A stretch of DNA of 64,000 nt from Spirochaetales bacterium Spiro_07. GTDB lineage: Bacteria; Spirochaetota; Spirochaetia; Treponematales; Treponemataceae. Where the stretch lies: assembly GCA_001603145.1 (NCBI GenBank), contig LVBI01000027.1, positions 62,001-126,000 on the forward strand, written 5' to 3'. The notes beneath the pieces were generated by a model, which made no database searches, was not told the DNA's origin, and was given only the letters and a program-made list of their open reading frames with translations. Positions 41,531 to 51,326 of this stretch are shown in pieces (positions within the stretch are counted from its first letter, which is position 1; each line of letters opens with the position of its first letter). A program made the translations under genes and the position numbers.

Positions 41531-42283
41531 ATGGTTTCGTTCAAGCAATATCATGATGAGAAATTGTACTTTCATAAGGAGATGAAGCTTTCTTTCAGCC
41601 AGTGCGACAAGTTTCACAGGCTAAAGCTTTCAGAGCTTCTTGCGATAACTTCTGATGTGGCTGTCGAAGACTATAACGAGCGCGGCCTTTCTTGGAACTT
41701 TTTAGCTGAACACGATACGGCGATTCTGCTTTCGCGCGTTGCGTTCAGGCTGCACAAAATGCCGAAAACCAACGACTTGATTACAGTGCATACATGGGAA
41801 GAAGCGCCGCAGGGACTTCAGCTTTTCAGAAAATATGAGATTACCGCCGACAATGGCGAAAAGCTTGTTTCGGGCGTGAGCTCGTGGCTAATCGTGAATC
41901 CGTCTACGCGGCGCATCATCAAGCCTGCGCTGTTTACGCTGCGGGAAGCACCAACTTTCAGCACGCCGCTTGATTCTTTGGAATGCGGCAAGATTCAGCA
42001 GGACGAGAACGCCGCTTTTCTTGAAGAGCGCAAAGTGCGCCCGAGCGAGCTTGACGGCAACGGTCATGTGAACAACTCAAAATACGGCGATTACATCACA
42101 GACTGTCTCACCGAAGAACAGCAGTCAATGCAGCTCAAAGATTTCCGCCTGAACTACGCAAAGGAAGCAACGTGCGGCCAGACTTTGAAGCTTTACAAGT
42201 CAGAAGACAAAGCGCAGCACACAATTACAATAACCGGCAAGCAGGAACAGAACGTCTGCTTTGAGAGCGTGCTGTACTTTTAA
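41531..42283 (+). CDS. acyl-ACP thioesterase
   Basis: This enzyme releases fatty acids from acyl carrier protein. The 250-residue protein has two hotdog domains typical of the family: RLKLSELLAITSDVAVEDYN and TWEEAPQGLQLFRKYEI in the first, and RPSELDGNGHVNNSKYGDYI in the second. The ATG at 41531 has AGGAG 6 nt upstream, so it is preferred over the in-frame ATG at 41510, which lacks one. An inverted repeat, CTGCTGTTTTT with AAAAACAGGAGCAG, spans 41484-41527 and could be a regulatory site. It stands alone. Confidence 0.88.
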   Translation: MVSFKQYHDEKLYFHKEMKLSFSQCDKFHRLKLSELLAITSDVAVEDYNERGLSWNFLAEHDTAILLSRVAFRLHKMPKTNDLITVHTWEEAPQGLQLFRKYEITADNGEKLVSGVSSWLIVNPSTRRIIKPALFTLREAPTFSTPLDSLECGKIQQDENAAFLEERKVRPSELDGNGHVNNSKYGDYITDCLTEEQQSMQLKDFRLNYAKEATCGQTLKLYKSEDKAQHTITITGKQEQNVCFESVLYF

Positions 42284-42315
42284 AAGAACGGCTGAAAGAG
42301 GTTTTGCGTTTTACT

Positions 42316-43518
42316 CTATTCTAAATTAGAATTTTCTGGTTTTTGAAGACTTGTCGGCGAAAAAGTAAATTCATGGGCAGAACCATCATCAAAAAGAATA
42401 ACCTGCTTTTTTAAAAATCCTTCTTCGTCAATTTCTCTGATAAGCTTTCCTTTTGCTACAAGATTTCCATCTTCATACATTTCGTAAGTTCCCTCTCCCT
42501 CTATGCAGGAATATAAATAATGCCTCTCCCAAACCCATTTATCTTCCCTCGATTCCTTTTCATACGCTTCTGTTAAAATTCCCTTTTTATAAACTAACCT
42601 CTCATCAAGCAGATTATAACTGGAACGATTTCTGTAACCATGAAAAGTATAGTTGATTGTATCGCCTTCAAATAAATATTGACTGACTAATATTACATCA
42701 TCTTCTAATTCCAGCGAATTCAAATCTTTAATATTTTGATATGTCATAGTAATTTTATCAGAAGTTATTTTCAGCTTATTGAGCCTGTAAGAATTCCATT
42801 CTTTCTGATATTTTTCTGGAGGAAGAATCATCTCATAACCATCATCTGTTTTTGTCCATTTTGAAAGGTCATCAATGTCAAAAGGATCTCTACATTTTTC
42901 TTTTTCTTTGTCTAAGATTTCTTTTCTCATAGGTTTGTCATAATAATGAGGCAAATCCTTGATACCGAATATCATGATTTTCCCGTTTATTTCTGATTCC
43001 TCAAAATATTCAAAATAGCCTTGATACTTTCTTTTATCAAAAAAGCAAATGCGGACAGGATCCAGTAAATCATCTGAATCATGAGATATATTTTTTGTAC
43101 CGTCCTGGAATCTGTTTTTATAATCATAGTAATATACATATCTGACTTTTACATTCGATTTTGGATTAAGCATTAAAATTGGAACAGGGGCGCCATGTAA
43201 AATTAATTTGACTGCATTTAAATATCCGTAATGGCGCACATCATCAAAATAAGTGCCGTCTGTCGGAATCACTGAAGGTTCTGAAGTATCGAAGACAACA
43301 TCTTCATCAACTTCGTCTTCTGCTTCTTCCTGTTCGGTTATTTCCGGCTGTTCAATTATCTGTTCTGATACAAGTACTTCTGCAGCAGAAGTTTCTTCAT
43401 CTTGGTGTAATTCTTCAGTTGTCAATTGCTCTTTCTGCAATTCTTCTGACTTTTTGCTGCACGATACAGTCATAATTATCAATATCACTACAGCAATAAG
43501 AAAAACGTTTTTTTTCAT
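42316..43518 (-). CDS. hypothetical lipoprotein with acidic linker
   Basis: A predicted lipoprotein of 400 residues. The signal MKKNVFLIAVVILIIMTVSC ends in a lipobox. A long Glu/Gln-rich linker follows (about 24-80; EEAEDEVDEDVVF), then a domain with many Tyr, Lys and Asp residues and repeated short YxxG-type strands. This suggests a surface-exposed beta-rich protein. No family was recognised. The gene is more AT-rich than its neighbours. It converges with the thioesterase gene. Confidence 0.65.
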   Translation of the reverse strand: MKKNVFLIAVVILIIMTVSCSKKSEELQKEQLTTEELHQDEETSAAEVLVSEQIIEQPEITEQEEAEDEVDEDVVFDTSEPSVIPTDGTYFDDVRHYGYLNAVKLILHGAPVPILMLNPKSNVKVRYVYYYDYKNRFQDGTKNISHDSDDLLDPVRICFFDKRKYQGYFEYFEESEINGKIMIFGIKDLPHYYDKPMRKEILDKEKEKCRDPFDIDDLSKWTKTDDGYEMILPPEKYQKEWNSYRLNKLKITSDKITMTYQNIKDLNSLELEDDVILVSQYLFEGDTINYTFHGYRNRSSYNLLDERLVYKKGILTEAYEKESREDKWVWERHYLYSCIEGEGTYEMYEDGNLVAKGKLIREIDEEGFLKKQVILFDDGSAHEFTFSPTSLQKPENSNLE

Positions 43519-43657
43519 TTTGTTCGCCCTTAAAAATTTTATTTTGCACTCCCAATAATTTTATAGTAAAGCAGATTCAGCCACGATGCAAGGTTTTGTG
43601 TTATGGAATCTGCACTAAACCGTTAGTTTAATCTGCGGCGATATTGCCGCGTGACAC

Positions 43658-43686
43658 TTGAGATTATTCAGCAAAAAGAATAGACT
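43658..43686 (+). promoter_or_regulatory. putative promoter of thrS
   Basis: TTGAGA (43658-43663), 17 bp and TAGACT (43681-43686) would start a leader of about 60 nt made of two hairpins. Confidence 0.5.
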
Positions 43687-43694
43687 GTTTGGCA

Positions 43695-43734
43695 AGCACA
43701 TAAGTGCTGAAGATTTCCGCAGGTTGTATCTGCG
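43695..43734 (+). promoter_or_regulatory. thrS leader hairpins, one resembling a tRNA-Thr anticodon arm
   Basis: Hairpin 1 (43695-43708) pairs AGCAC with GUGCU. Hairpin 2 (43718-43734) pairs CGCAG with CUGCG around a 7-nt loop, GUUGUAU. With U at the position equivalent to 33, the next three bases are UGU, an anticodon of threonine tRNA, followed by A at 37. It ends 5 nt before AAGGAAG. In E. coli, ThrRS binds such mimics on its own mRNA to block translation. Here the role is inferred only from geometry. Confidence 0.5.
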
Positions 43735-43751
43735 AGTCAAAAGGAAGATTT

Positions 43752-45500
43752 ATGTCAGCAAAAAACGAAAAACTTGACATGTTGCGCCACAGTACGGCGC
43801 ATGTTATGGCAGAAGCAGTAATGAAGCTGTTTCCGGGTTCAAAAGTAGCAATTGGTCCATCAATTGAAAATGGTTTTTACTACGATTTTGATTTAACCCG
43901 CCCTATCAAGGCAGAAGACCTTGCAGAAATCGAAAAGGAAATGCGCCGCATTGTAAGCGGGAACCACGATTTCATTAGGGAAGAAGTTTCAAAAGAAAAG
44001 GCTCTTGAGCTTTTCAAAGACCAGCCTTACAAGATTGAGCTTATCAATGATTTGCCTGCCGATGCAACAATCAGCATTTATACACAGGACGGCTACACAG
44101 ATCTCTGCCGTGGTCCGCACATTGCAAACACAAAAGAAATCAATCCGCAGAGCTTTAAGCTTATGAAAATTGCCGGTGCATACTGGCGCGGCGACATTAA
44201 CCGCCCGATGCTTACACGCATTTACGGCACGGCTTGGGAGAAGCCTCAGCAGCTCAAAGATTATCTTAACATGCTTGCCGAAGCTGAAAAACGCGACCAC
44301 AGAAAGATTGGCAAAGAACTTGATTTATTCCACATCGATGAAGAAAACCCAGGTGAAGTTTTCTGGCACCCGAACGGATGGACAATTTATTCTATCATAA
44401 AGGATTACGTCCGCGACAAAATCCGCAAAGACGGCTATGTAGAGGTCAACACACCTTTCGTAATGCCACGCACATTGTGGGAACGTTCCGGACACTGGGC
44501 AAAGTACCAGGAAAACATGTTCATCACTGAAAGTGAAAAACGTCTGTTTGCGCTCAAACCGATGAACTGCCCTGGTCATGTTGAAATTTTTAAGAATCGC
44601 TTACGCTCTTACAAAGATTTGCCTCTGCGAATTGCAGAGTTTGGTTCTTGTACACGCAATGAACCTAGCGGCACGCTCCATGGAATTATGCGCGTCCGTG
44701 GTTTTGTTCAGGACGACGCACATATTTTCTGCACGGAAGAGCAGATTCCGTCTGAAGTTGCAAAATTTTGCCACCTCTTGAAAGACATTTACAAAGACTT
44801 CGGCTTTACGGATGATAAGATTGTCGTTAAGTTCTCTACACGCCCAGAAAGACGCGTCGGTACAGACGAAGACTGGGACAGAGCAGAAGGCGCTCTTGCA
44901 GACGCATGTAAGAAGGCCGGCCTTGAATATGAGCTTCAGCCGGGCGAAGGCGCTTTCTATGGGCCAAAGCTTGAATTTACAATCTTTGACGCGCTCAACA
45001 GACCGTGGCAGTGCGGTACAATTCAGGTTGACTACCAGCTGCCTTCAGGCGAGCGCTTGAATGCGGAATACATCGGCTCTGACAATGCAAAGCACCACCC
45101 GGTAATGCTTCACCGCGCCGTTCTCGGTTCGCTTGAACGCTTTATCGGAATTCTCATCGAAAACTTTGCAGGCGCACTGCCGGCATGGCTCTGTCCGCAG
45201 CAGGTTGCAATGATTCCAGTTGCACCGGCTTTTAACGACTATGCCGAAGAAGTTATGAACAAACTTCAAGATGCAGGTTTCCGCGCAGCCGCAGACCTCG
45301 GCCCGGACAACATGAAAGGCAAGATTAAGGCTGCCCAGCTTCAGAAGATTCCTTATATGCTCGTTGTGGGCGAAAAGGAAAAAGCTGAAGGCGCTGTAGC
45401 CGTGCGTTTCCGCGACGGCAGACAGCAGCAAGTAATGAAGATTGATGAATTCATCGCCTATCTTAAAGACAAGGTAGATTCACACTTTGTAGGAATCTAA
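43752..45500 (+). CDS. thrS: threonyl-tRNA synthetase lacking the TGS domain
   Basis: ThrRS charges tRNA-Thr. The 582-residue protein starts [20 protein letters not shown] at an ATG with AAGGAAG 5 nt upstream. The start therefore falls at the editing domain ([11 protein letters not shown] and CRGPHIANT), and the N-terminal TGS domain of about 60 residues, present in E. coli ThrRS, is absent. Class II motifs follow: [30 protein letters not shown] and the motif 3 region [18 protein letters not shown]-terminal anticodon-binding domain is intact. A tRNA-like hairpin precedes it, suggesting autoregulation. An upstream GTG frame would overlap the hairpin and is unlikely. Confidence 0.96.
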   Translation: MSAKNEKLDMLRHSTAHVMAEAVMKLFPGSKVAIGPSIENGFYYDFDLTRPIKAEDLAEIEKEMRRIVSGNHDFIREEVSKEKALELFKDQPYKIELINDLPADATISIYTQDGYTDLCRGPHIANTKEINPQSFKLMKIAGAYWRGDINRPMLTRIYGTAWEKPQQLKDYLNMLAEAEKRDHRKIGKELDLFHIDEENPGEVFWHPNGWTIYSIIKDYVRDKIRKDGYVEVNTPFVMPRTLWERSGHWAKYQENMFITESEKRLFALKPMNCPGHVEIFKNRLRSYKDLPLRIAEFGSCTRNEPSGTLHGIMRVRGFVQDDAHIFCTEEQIPSEVAKFCHLLKDIYKDFGFTDDKIVVKFSTRPERRVGTDEDWDRAEGALADACKKAGLEYELQPGEGAFYGPKLEFTIFDALNRPWQCGTIQVDYQLPSGERLNAEYIGSDNAKHHPVMLHRAVLGSLERFIGILIENFAGALPAWLCPQQVAMIPVAPAFNDYAEEVMNKLQDAGFRAAADLGPDNMKGKIKAAQLQKIPYMLVVGEKEKAEGAVAVRFRDGRQQQVMKIDEFIAYLKDKVDSHFVGI

Positions 45501-45525
45501 CTTTCACAGTTTTAAGCATATCATG

Positions 45526-45641
45526 CGAAAAAACAGTGCTTCATTCCCGCAGGAAAGCCAAGCTTAGACCACAAGAGTGCTCGCTACGCTCGCAATTGTG
45601 GTCAGCTTGTCTTCCCTGCTCCATTACGCACTGTTTTTTCG
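45526..45641. other. long imperfect palindrome between thrS and glnA
   Basis: Outer arms CGAAAAAACAGTGC and GCACTGTTTTTTCG match perfectly. Inner arms pair imperfectly through AAGCCAAGCTT and GACCACAA against TTGTGGTC and AGCTTGTCTT, with a GCTCGCTACGCTCGC core. The whole is a 116-bp hairpin. The T-run arm could end thrS transcription in either direction. Its length is more like a small inverted-repeat element. Confidence 0.6.
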
Positions 45642-45721
45642 AGCTTTTTGTTCCATAACTAAGAAATCATAGAAACAGATTTTGCCGTTGCATAAACAGC
45701 TGAAAAAAAGGAGTATGAGCC

Positions 45722-47053
45722 ATGAAAAACTACACAAAAGCCGACATCCTTAAATATGTCAAAGACAACGATATCAGATTCATCAGACTTCAGTTTACTG
45801 ATATTCTTGGAACGCTCAAAAATGTTGCCATCACGGCGACTCAACTTGAAAAAGCATTAAACAACGAATGTATGTTCGACGGTTCTTCAATCGAAGGTTT
45901 TGTGCGCATTGAAGAATCTGACATGAAACTTTACCCGGATTTGAACAGCTTCGTTCAGTTTCCGTGGCGCATTGCACCAGACACAGTTGCGCGCCTTATC
46001 TGCGACGTCTACAAACACGACGGCACGCCTTTCGACGGTTCGCCGCGCCAGGTGCTCAAAAATGTTCTTAACGACGCTGCAAAAGACGGCTTTACATTCA
46101 ATGTCGGGCCAGAATGTGAGTTTTTCTTGTTCCGCAAAGACGAAGACGGAAAACCGACGCTAAAGACTTTCGATTCAGCCGGTTACTTCGATATGGGGCC
46201 GGTTGACCCGGGCGAAGACGTGCGCCGCGACATTGTGCTTACGCTTGAAAAGATGGGCTTTGAAATTGAAGCTTCTCACCACGAATGTGCGCGCGGCCAG
46301 CATGAAATAGACTTTAAGTACGGCGACGCTTTGACGACGGCAGACCGCGTAATGACGTTCAAGCTTGCCGTAAAGACAATCGCCGATAAGCACGGCTTGC
46401 ACGCCACGTTTATGCCAAAGCCGATTTTCGGCATTGCAGGCAGCGGTATGCACCTGAATCTTTCAATGTCTAAAGACGGTACAAACGTCTTTTACGACGA
46501 AAAAGACAAAATCGGTTTGAGCAAGACAGCTTACAGCTTTATTGCCGGAATAATGGAGCATATAAAGGGCATCACTGCCATAACAAACCCGCTTGTAAAC
46601 TCTTACAAGCGACTTGTGCCTGAATTTGAAGCGCCTGTATACATTGCATGGTCTGCCCAGAACAGAAGCCCGCTCATCCGTGTTCCGGCTGCGCGCGGCA
46701 AAGGCACAAGAATTGAGCTTCGTTCAGCTGACCCGAGCGCGAACCCGTATCTGGCGCTTGCCGTAACGATTGCAGCCGGGCTTGACGGCGTAAGGCGCGG
46801 CCTTGTTCCGCCAGCCGCAGTAGACGGCAACATCTATTCGATGACGGCTGCACAGCGCAAGAAACACCACATCGGCTCTCTGCCCGCCTCTCTTGAAGAA
46901 GCACTCGACGAGCTGCAGAAAGACAAGTTTGTGTGCAACGTGCTCGGCCCGCATGTTCTTGAAAAATATGTTGAAGCCAAAGAGCTTGAGTGGCTTGAAT
47001 ATAAGACACGCGTAAGCCAGTGGGAAATTGACCGCTATCTTGCAAAATACTAA
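45722..47053 (+). CDS. glnA: glutamine synthetase type I (alpha subtype)
   Basis: A standard-length 443-residue glutamine synthetase, the second in the window. Motifs include [50 protein letters not shown] and [19 protein letters not shown]. The length and lack of the adenylylation-site insertion fit the GSI-alpha subtype, which is not controlled by adenylylation. AAGGAG precedes the ATG by about 9 nt. The ANTAR-type leader seen before the compact paralogue at 15836 is absent here, so the two copies are probably regulated differently. Confidence 0.96.
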   Translation: MKNYTKADILKYVKDNDIRFIRLQFTDILGTLKNVAITATQLEKALNNECMFDGSSIEGFVRIEESDMKLYPDLNSFVQFPWRIAPDTVARLICDVYKHDGTPFDGSPRQVLKNVLNDAAKDGFTFNVGPECEFFLFRKDEDGKPTLKTFDSAGYFDMGPVDPGEDVRRDIVLTLEKMGFEIEASHHECARGQHEIDFKYGDALTTADRVMTFKLAVKTIADKHGLHATFMPKPIFGIAGSGMHLNLSMSKDGTNVFYDEKDKIGLSKTAYSFIAGIMEHIKGITAITNPLVNSYKRLVPEFEAPVYIAWSAQNRSPLIRVPAARGKGTRIELRSADPSANPYLALAVTIAAGLDGVRRGLVPPAAVDGNIYSMTAAQRKKHHIGSLPASLEEALDELQKDKFVCNVLGPHVLEKYVEAKELEWLEYKTRVSQWEIDRYLAKY

Positions 47054-47134
47054 TTTGAGCTTAATCAGCGCAAGGAGCGCGTTTCTGTTTCAGTTTTGAA
47101 CAGCCGCCCTGCGCCTTGTTTTGTTCATTGATTT

Positions 47135-47172
47135 AAAGCCTTTAAGAGCAGACGCTTTTAAGGGCTTTTTTT
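47135..47172 (+). terminator. intrinsic terminator after glnA (45722)
   Basis: AAAGCCTTTAAGAGC pairs with GCTTTTAAGGGCTTT over 15 bp (two G-U pairs), 4-nt loop, then T7. It ends 16 nt before the next start codon, so it may also attenuate that gene. Confidence 0.75.
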
Positions 47173-47187
47173 AAGGGAGAATGATTT

Positions 47188-48660
47188 TTGAAAAAATCCG
47201 CGTTTCTATTGATTTTGATTTTTCTCTTTAATTCATTTTCTTTTACTGAAGAAGCTGCTTTCAAAGACCTTAGCTCCGAAGAAAAGCTTTTCTGTATGCT
47301 CACTTCAAGCATAATCGAAAACAGGGGCTTGTCTCATGATTCGCTCAACCCGAACAAAGACATCACAGATTTGCCTGCACAGATTCTTGAACAGACTTGG
47401 GGCGTTTCAAGCTATTATGAATTGATTAATCTTTTGAACAAGCTTTATGATTACAAGAGTTGCGACAATTATGCAGATTTTTACACCAAAATTTTAGAAA
47501 CGCAAGAACAGCAAAAATTGCAAGAGCCGCAAAATGCGCAGCCGCTTCAAGCAGAAGAACTTCTTCAAGCTGAAGAGCAAACAGCATCAAGCCCATCTTT
47601 ATCAGATAAATCAACAATCTCGCCGCTTGTTTCTGCCGCCGCAAGCTACGGAATTCCTTTTAGCAAGCTTTGCTATTTCTTGTATCTGCCCAACTTGCAA
47701 GATAAGCTCGGTGAAAGCGGCACAATGGCTTGGCATTACGGCAACGCGCTGACTGCTTTGCGGCTCGCCATAGGTGCAAATCTTATAGATGAAGGTGAAG
47801 CGCTCGGCAAGGCAAAGCCTTTTATTGATGCTATAACAAATTCTTTCTGCTCATTCGAAGACTACTGCTGCCATTACTTATATGGCATAAGCTTTTTTTA
47901 TAGCGACCGCCCCGAAGTTATGCCTTCAATGGTGCAGGAAAGTTTCAACAATTTTGTTCCGTTCTTTACAAAATATAGCCAGCTTTTTCCCGGAAACTGC
48001 TTTCATGGCAAGAGCGGCAGCAGCCTTACTTTTGAAATCTTGGTTGATTCAATGCAGCCTGAACAGCTTGCCAGATGCACAGAATACATCAGCATTTTCA
48101 GACCGATGGCATACTATAAAAATTATGAAAACGCCGGAAAAGTTATTGACTCATATTTGAGCGGAAGCATAAAAGAAGATTTTTATGCAATAGACGGAAC
48201 ACCCTACTTTTATGAACTAGCCGGAAACATTCTGCTGAATGCCGGAAGATTGAGCGACATTCAGGTTTTTTATGAACAAGCCGAAGACATGCTGGAAAGC
48301 TTGCCCAAAAGCGGAAGCCTTCGCAGCAACATCTATATGCTTTATGCATTTTCAGCTTTTACAAACGAAGACTATATAAAAACAATAAAGCTTTGCGAGC
48401 AAATTTCAGAAGGCTATGAAGAAATAGCTGAAGTCTATCATATTGAAGCGCTGAGCTACACATACAGGTTTCTTGATGCAGAAAAAGCTAACGACAGCGG
48501 CCTTGCCGATGAGTTTTTGAGCAAAAGCATAGACCTTTATGTTAAGGCTTACAAGAAAGGCTATCAGCTTAGCGACAAAGAACAGGAACTAATCATCCGC
48601 TTTTCAGGGCAATCTATTGAAGAGCTTGCATTGCCTGCACCAGATTTTCATAAAGCCTAG
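47188..48660 (+). CDS. exported protein with DUF1266-like domain
   Basis: A probable secreted protein of 490 residues with a TTG start, chosen because AAGGGAG lies 9 nt upstream and a signal peptide follows at once (KKSAFLLILIFLFNSFSF). A Gln/Glu-rich linker (about 105-150) leads to a DUF1266-like region (TMAWHYGNALTALRLAIGAN, then SFCSFEDYCCHYLYGISFFY). The C-terminal 150 residues are helical with a TPR-like pattern. DUF1266 is of unknown function and is usually cytoplasmic, so an exported version is notable. No partner genes are evident. Confidence 0.6.
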   Translation: MKKSAFLLILIFLFNSFSFTEEAAFKDLSSEEKLFCMLTSSIIENRGLSHDSLNPNKDITDLPAQILEQTWGVSSYYELINLLNKLYDYKSCDNYADFYTKILETQEQQKLQEPQNAQPLQAEELLQAEEQTASSPSLSDKSTISPLVSAAASYGIPFSKLCYFLYLPNLQDKLGESGTMAWHYGNALTALRLAIGANLIDEGEALGKAKPFIDAITNSFCSFEDYCCHYLYGISFFYSDRPEVMPSMVQESFNNFVPFFTKYSQLFPGNCFHGKSGSSLTFEILVDSMQPEQLARCTEYISIFRPMAYYKNYENAGKVIDSYLSGSIKEDFYAIDGTPYFYELAGNILLNAGRLSDIQVFYEQAEDMLESLPKSGSLRSNIYMLYAFSAFTNEDYIKTIKLCEQISEGYEEIAEVYHIEALSYTYRFLDAEKANDSGLADEFLSKSIDLYVKAYKKGYQLSDKEQELIIRFSGQSIEELALPAPDFHKA

Positions 48661-48856
48661 ACCAAAAGCCATAAATGCAGATTTTTGTAACTCATTCCAT
48701 AGTTGTGTTTTTTCTTAATGAATGAATTCTTCTGATAGCTATGAAAAAAATCTTGTCAACTGCAACGATTTTCCTTTTCACAGTTACCGAAAAAATCTTA
48801 ATGTGCCGAAAATATTATAAACTATTTTTAGACACATAACTTTAGGGAGTGAGGCT

Positions 48857-49789
48857 ATGAAAAAATTACTTACATTGGCAGTTATTCTTTGCATTTGTTT
48901 GCTGCCATTGACCGCACAAGTTAAGCTGTACAAAGAAAACAGCACAAGACCTTATAAGATGCAGAACTCTGCTGAAAGCCGCATCATAACATGGCTTGAA
49001 GATGCTGAAATTGAAGTCATTCCGGCTGGCCAGTTCGCCGTTATTGAGGGCAGCTTCAAAGACGGTGCTTTTGTAAAAGGCCGCGATGTTGCATTGCACG
49101 GCTATACGATGTGCAAATACGAAGTAACGCAGGAATTTTATCAGCTTGTTACAGGCACAAACCCAAGCTTTTTCAAAGTTGATGCGCCTAACGGCGAAGA
49201 CAAGATGAAGCGCCCGGTTGAGAATGTTTCTTGGTATGACGCGGTAATCTTCTGCAATCAGCTTACATGTCTTGTAATGAGTGAGCAGGACTGCGTTTAT
49301 GCAATTTCAAACATAAAGAAAGAAAACGGTCAGATTAGAAGCGCAGACGTTCAGATTGACCTTAAGAAAGCAGGTTTCAGACTTCCTACAGAAGCTGAAT
49401 GGGAATTTGCTGCAAGAGGCGGAACACGCGGCGGCTGGGAATATGAATATTCAGGCGCAAAACGCATTCAGGACGTTGCCTTCTGGCAGCCAAGCAGCGG
49501 CGGCGTAACACACGAAGTCGGCAAGAAAGAAGCAAACGTTCTTGGCATGTATGACATGAGCGGCAACGTCAGCGAATGGTGCAACGACTGGTGGAAAGAC
49601 GGCAAAATCGAAAAAGGTTCTGCTGACGATCCGATTGGACCAGAAAAAGGCGACAGAAAGATTATCAGAGGCGGCGCTTATGATTCAGCTGCCCAGAAAT
49701 ATTGCTATGTAACTTATAGAGGACATTTGATGCCGTTCTATCAGTACAATTATCAAGGTTTCCGCATCTGCCGTTCAGTTCTTGAATAG
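48857..49789 (+). CDS. exported SUMF1/FGE-sulfatase-domain protein
   Basis: A secreted protein of 310 residues with signal peptide MKKLLTLAVILCICLLPLTA. Residues about 55-308 form a formylglycine-generating-enzyme-like domain: YTMCKYEVTQEFYQLVTGTN, RPVENVSWYDAVIFCNQL, FRLPTEAEWEFAARGG, GNVSEWCNDWW and IIRGGAYDSAAQKYC. The two active-site cysteines of true formylglycine-generating enzymes are not both apparent near the C-terminus, so a binding or structural role is more likely. No sulfatase is nearby. A good ribosome binding site (AGGGAGTGAGGCT) and a strong terminator frame it as a single-gene unit. Confidence 0.85.
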   Translation: MKKLLTLAVILCICLLPLTAQVKLYKENSTRPYKMQNSAESRIITWLEDAEIEVIPAGQFAVIEGSFKDGAFVKGRDVALHGYTMCKYEVTQEFYQLVTGTNPSFFKVDAPNGEDKMKRPVENVSWYDAVIFCNQLTCLVMSEQDCVYAISNIKKENGQIRSADVQIDLKKAGFRLPTEAEWEFAARGGTRGGWEYEYSGAKRIQDVAFWQPSSGGVTHEVGKKEANVLGMYDMSGNVSEWCNDWWKDGKIEKGSADDPIGPEKGDRKIIRGGAYDSAAQKYCYVTYRGHLMPFYQYNYQGFRICRSVLE

Positions 49790-49797
49790 AACTTTCG

Positions 49798-49829
49798 AAA
49801 AGCCCTTCACAAGCAGAAGGGCTTTTTTA
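49798..49829 (+). terminator. intrinsic terminator of the SUMF1-domain gene
   Basis: AAAAGCCCTTC and GAAGGGCTTTT form an 11-bp stem with a 7-nt loop followed by more T. Confidence 0.9.
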
Positions 49830-49907
49830 TGCCCAACGGACTTCATTAGGCTCATTATATATCGATAAGCACTTTTCTTTTTTTGTTTTTTTGCCGATAA
49901 TGTCAAT

Positions 49908-51326
49908 ATGGATAATAACGAAAGCTTCTCTAAACAAATCATAGAAGCAGTAGAAACAAAAGCTGCATGGTTTGACTCAACAGATTTACCAAAATTGCAC
50001 GATTCATTCCGCAATATAAAAGGCTATATGACAAATTTTGTCAGCATATTATCCCGCAAAGGATTCATCCATGATGATCCTTATAAGCATGAAAAAAAGA
50101 TATCCACTGTTACTCCTATAGACGATAGTCCTTTTCTTGATACAGAACGTTCAAGCGTAATTGGCACAAGGCTTTCTGACTATGACAACATGCTTGAATA
50201 TATTTGCAGCTATGTGAAATTCACTGTAGATGCCTTGCAGATGGATACAATCAAGAGGCTGATTGCTTTTACGAATTCAGTTCCGTGGGATTCATTGTCA
50301 AACACATCGCCGAAACCGACAGCAAAAGGTTTATGCGAAATTATAAACAGCGTTAAGAACAGCAAGGACACAATGTCAATCAGCATGATGAACGACATTC
50401 TTTCGTTGCTTGGGAAAGAGAACGCTTCAATCAATGAGCACCTGAAAAGCCTTGCTGATTTTCAGCGTGAATATTATAAAGCCCAGGTTCGCAAGAACAT
50501 AATTGAGCTGGACGACTTTGACAAAGAACAGGCTAAAGGCTCGTCTTCTAACGCAGTAGCCATGATAAGAAAGTTCTTTCCGCAGACAATGGGAAAGAAA
50601 CCTTTTTATAACGAGCTTGTCAACGAAATAATCTCCGAAGAATTCGGTCCTAACGCCCAGGCATTAAGCATGAAGCTGCTTTCAAAGCTTGAAATAAAAA
50701 GCAGCGCGCCAAAGCAAAAAGCCACAAACACACCAGACCAGCACGAAGTAATCATGGAAGCAGTGCGTATTCTTGGAAGCACAAGCTCTCAGTTTGAGAT
50801 TCTCAAGCAGAAGCTTGATGAAAACAAGGCTACGCTTGACAATCAGCAGAATAACTTCTTTCATAAGCTTGGTACAGCAATCAGAAAAGCTTTTGGCTTA
50901 AGGGAAAAACCTGTAGAATATAAGCTTACTGTAACAGAATCTGTAACGCATACAACAAGAATGGAAACTGTGCGCATTCAAGAATTTATTGCTGACATTG
51001 AGAAACGTTCCAAAGTTTATGCAGCGATTTCGATGAGAAAAAATGCTGGCTACATGAAGCTTGAACAGCTGCCTGATACAAAAATTCTTGAATTTTTGAA
51101 TAAGCAGCTTTCTGAATGTCAGAAAATCTTAGTGCTTCTCGGTTCGCTTGACACATATTTCAAGACCACCGCTTCTGCGCTTAACGGCTCAAAAATCCGC
51201 GGCATCAAGATAGAAATTTCAGCCTTAAAGGGCATTCTGCATAAGGCAAACCAGCAAAAGGCAGATTTTGTTTCTATGCTTGAAGAAAAACAACAACTGC
51301 AGAAACTCGGAATAAAGAATGTTTAA
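49908..51326 (+). CDS. hypothetical cytoplasmic helical protein
   Basis: A protein of 472 residues without signal peptide or membrane segments. It starts MDNNESFSKQIIEAVETKAA. It is rich in Lys, Glu and Ser and reads as mostly helical, with a basic central part (about 255-270, KSSAPKQKATNTPDQ) and heptad-like stretches near residues 300-330 and 440-470. No family was recognised. It overlaps the following oligopeptide-binding protein gene by 8 nt, so the two are translated together, but a functional tie is not obvious. Confidence 0.65.
   Translation: MDNNESFSKQIIEAVETKAAWFDSTDLPKLHDSFRNIKGYMTNFVSILSRKGFIHDDPYKHEKKISTVTPIDDSPFLDTERSSVIGTRLSDYDNMLEYICSYVKFTVDALQMDTIKRLIAFTNSVPWDSLSNTSPKPTAKGLCEIINSVKNSKDTMSISMMNDILSLLGKENASINEHLKSLADFQREYYKAQVRKNIIELDDFDKEQAKGSSSNAVAMIRKFFPQTMGKKPFYNELVNEIISEEFGPNAQALSMKLLSKLEIKSSAPKQKATNTPDQHEVIMEAVRILGSTSSQFEILKQKLDENKATLDNQQNNFFHKLGTAIRKAFGLREKPVEYKLTVTESVTHTTRMETVRIQEFIADIEKRSKVYAAISMRKNAGYMKLEQLPDTKILEFLNKQLSECQKILVLLGSLDTYFKTTASALNGSKIRGIKIEISALKGILHKANQQKADFVSMLEEKQQLQKLGIKNV

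Noticed and set aside
43519-43751. T-box riboswitch before thrS
   Set aside because: No T-box consensus or long specifier stem is present, and no terminator precedes the gene. The short tRNA-like hairpin fits translational control better.
47110-47172. Fifth ANTAR leader before the DUF1266-like gene
   Set aside because: The terminator arm begins AAAGCC (A1/G4), but the flanking bases cannot form a closing stem around that hexaloop.
48857-49789. True formylglycine-generating enzyme
   Set aside because: The paired active-site cysteines are not evident and no sulfatase gene is nearby, so only the domain, not the activity, is called.
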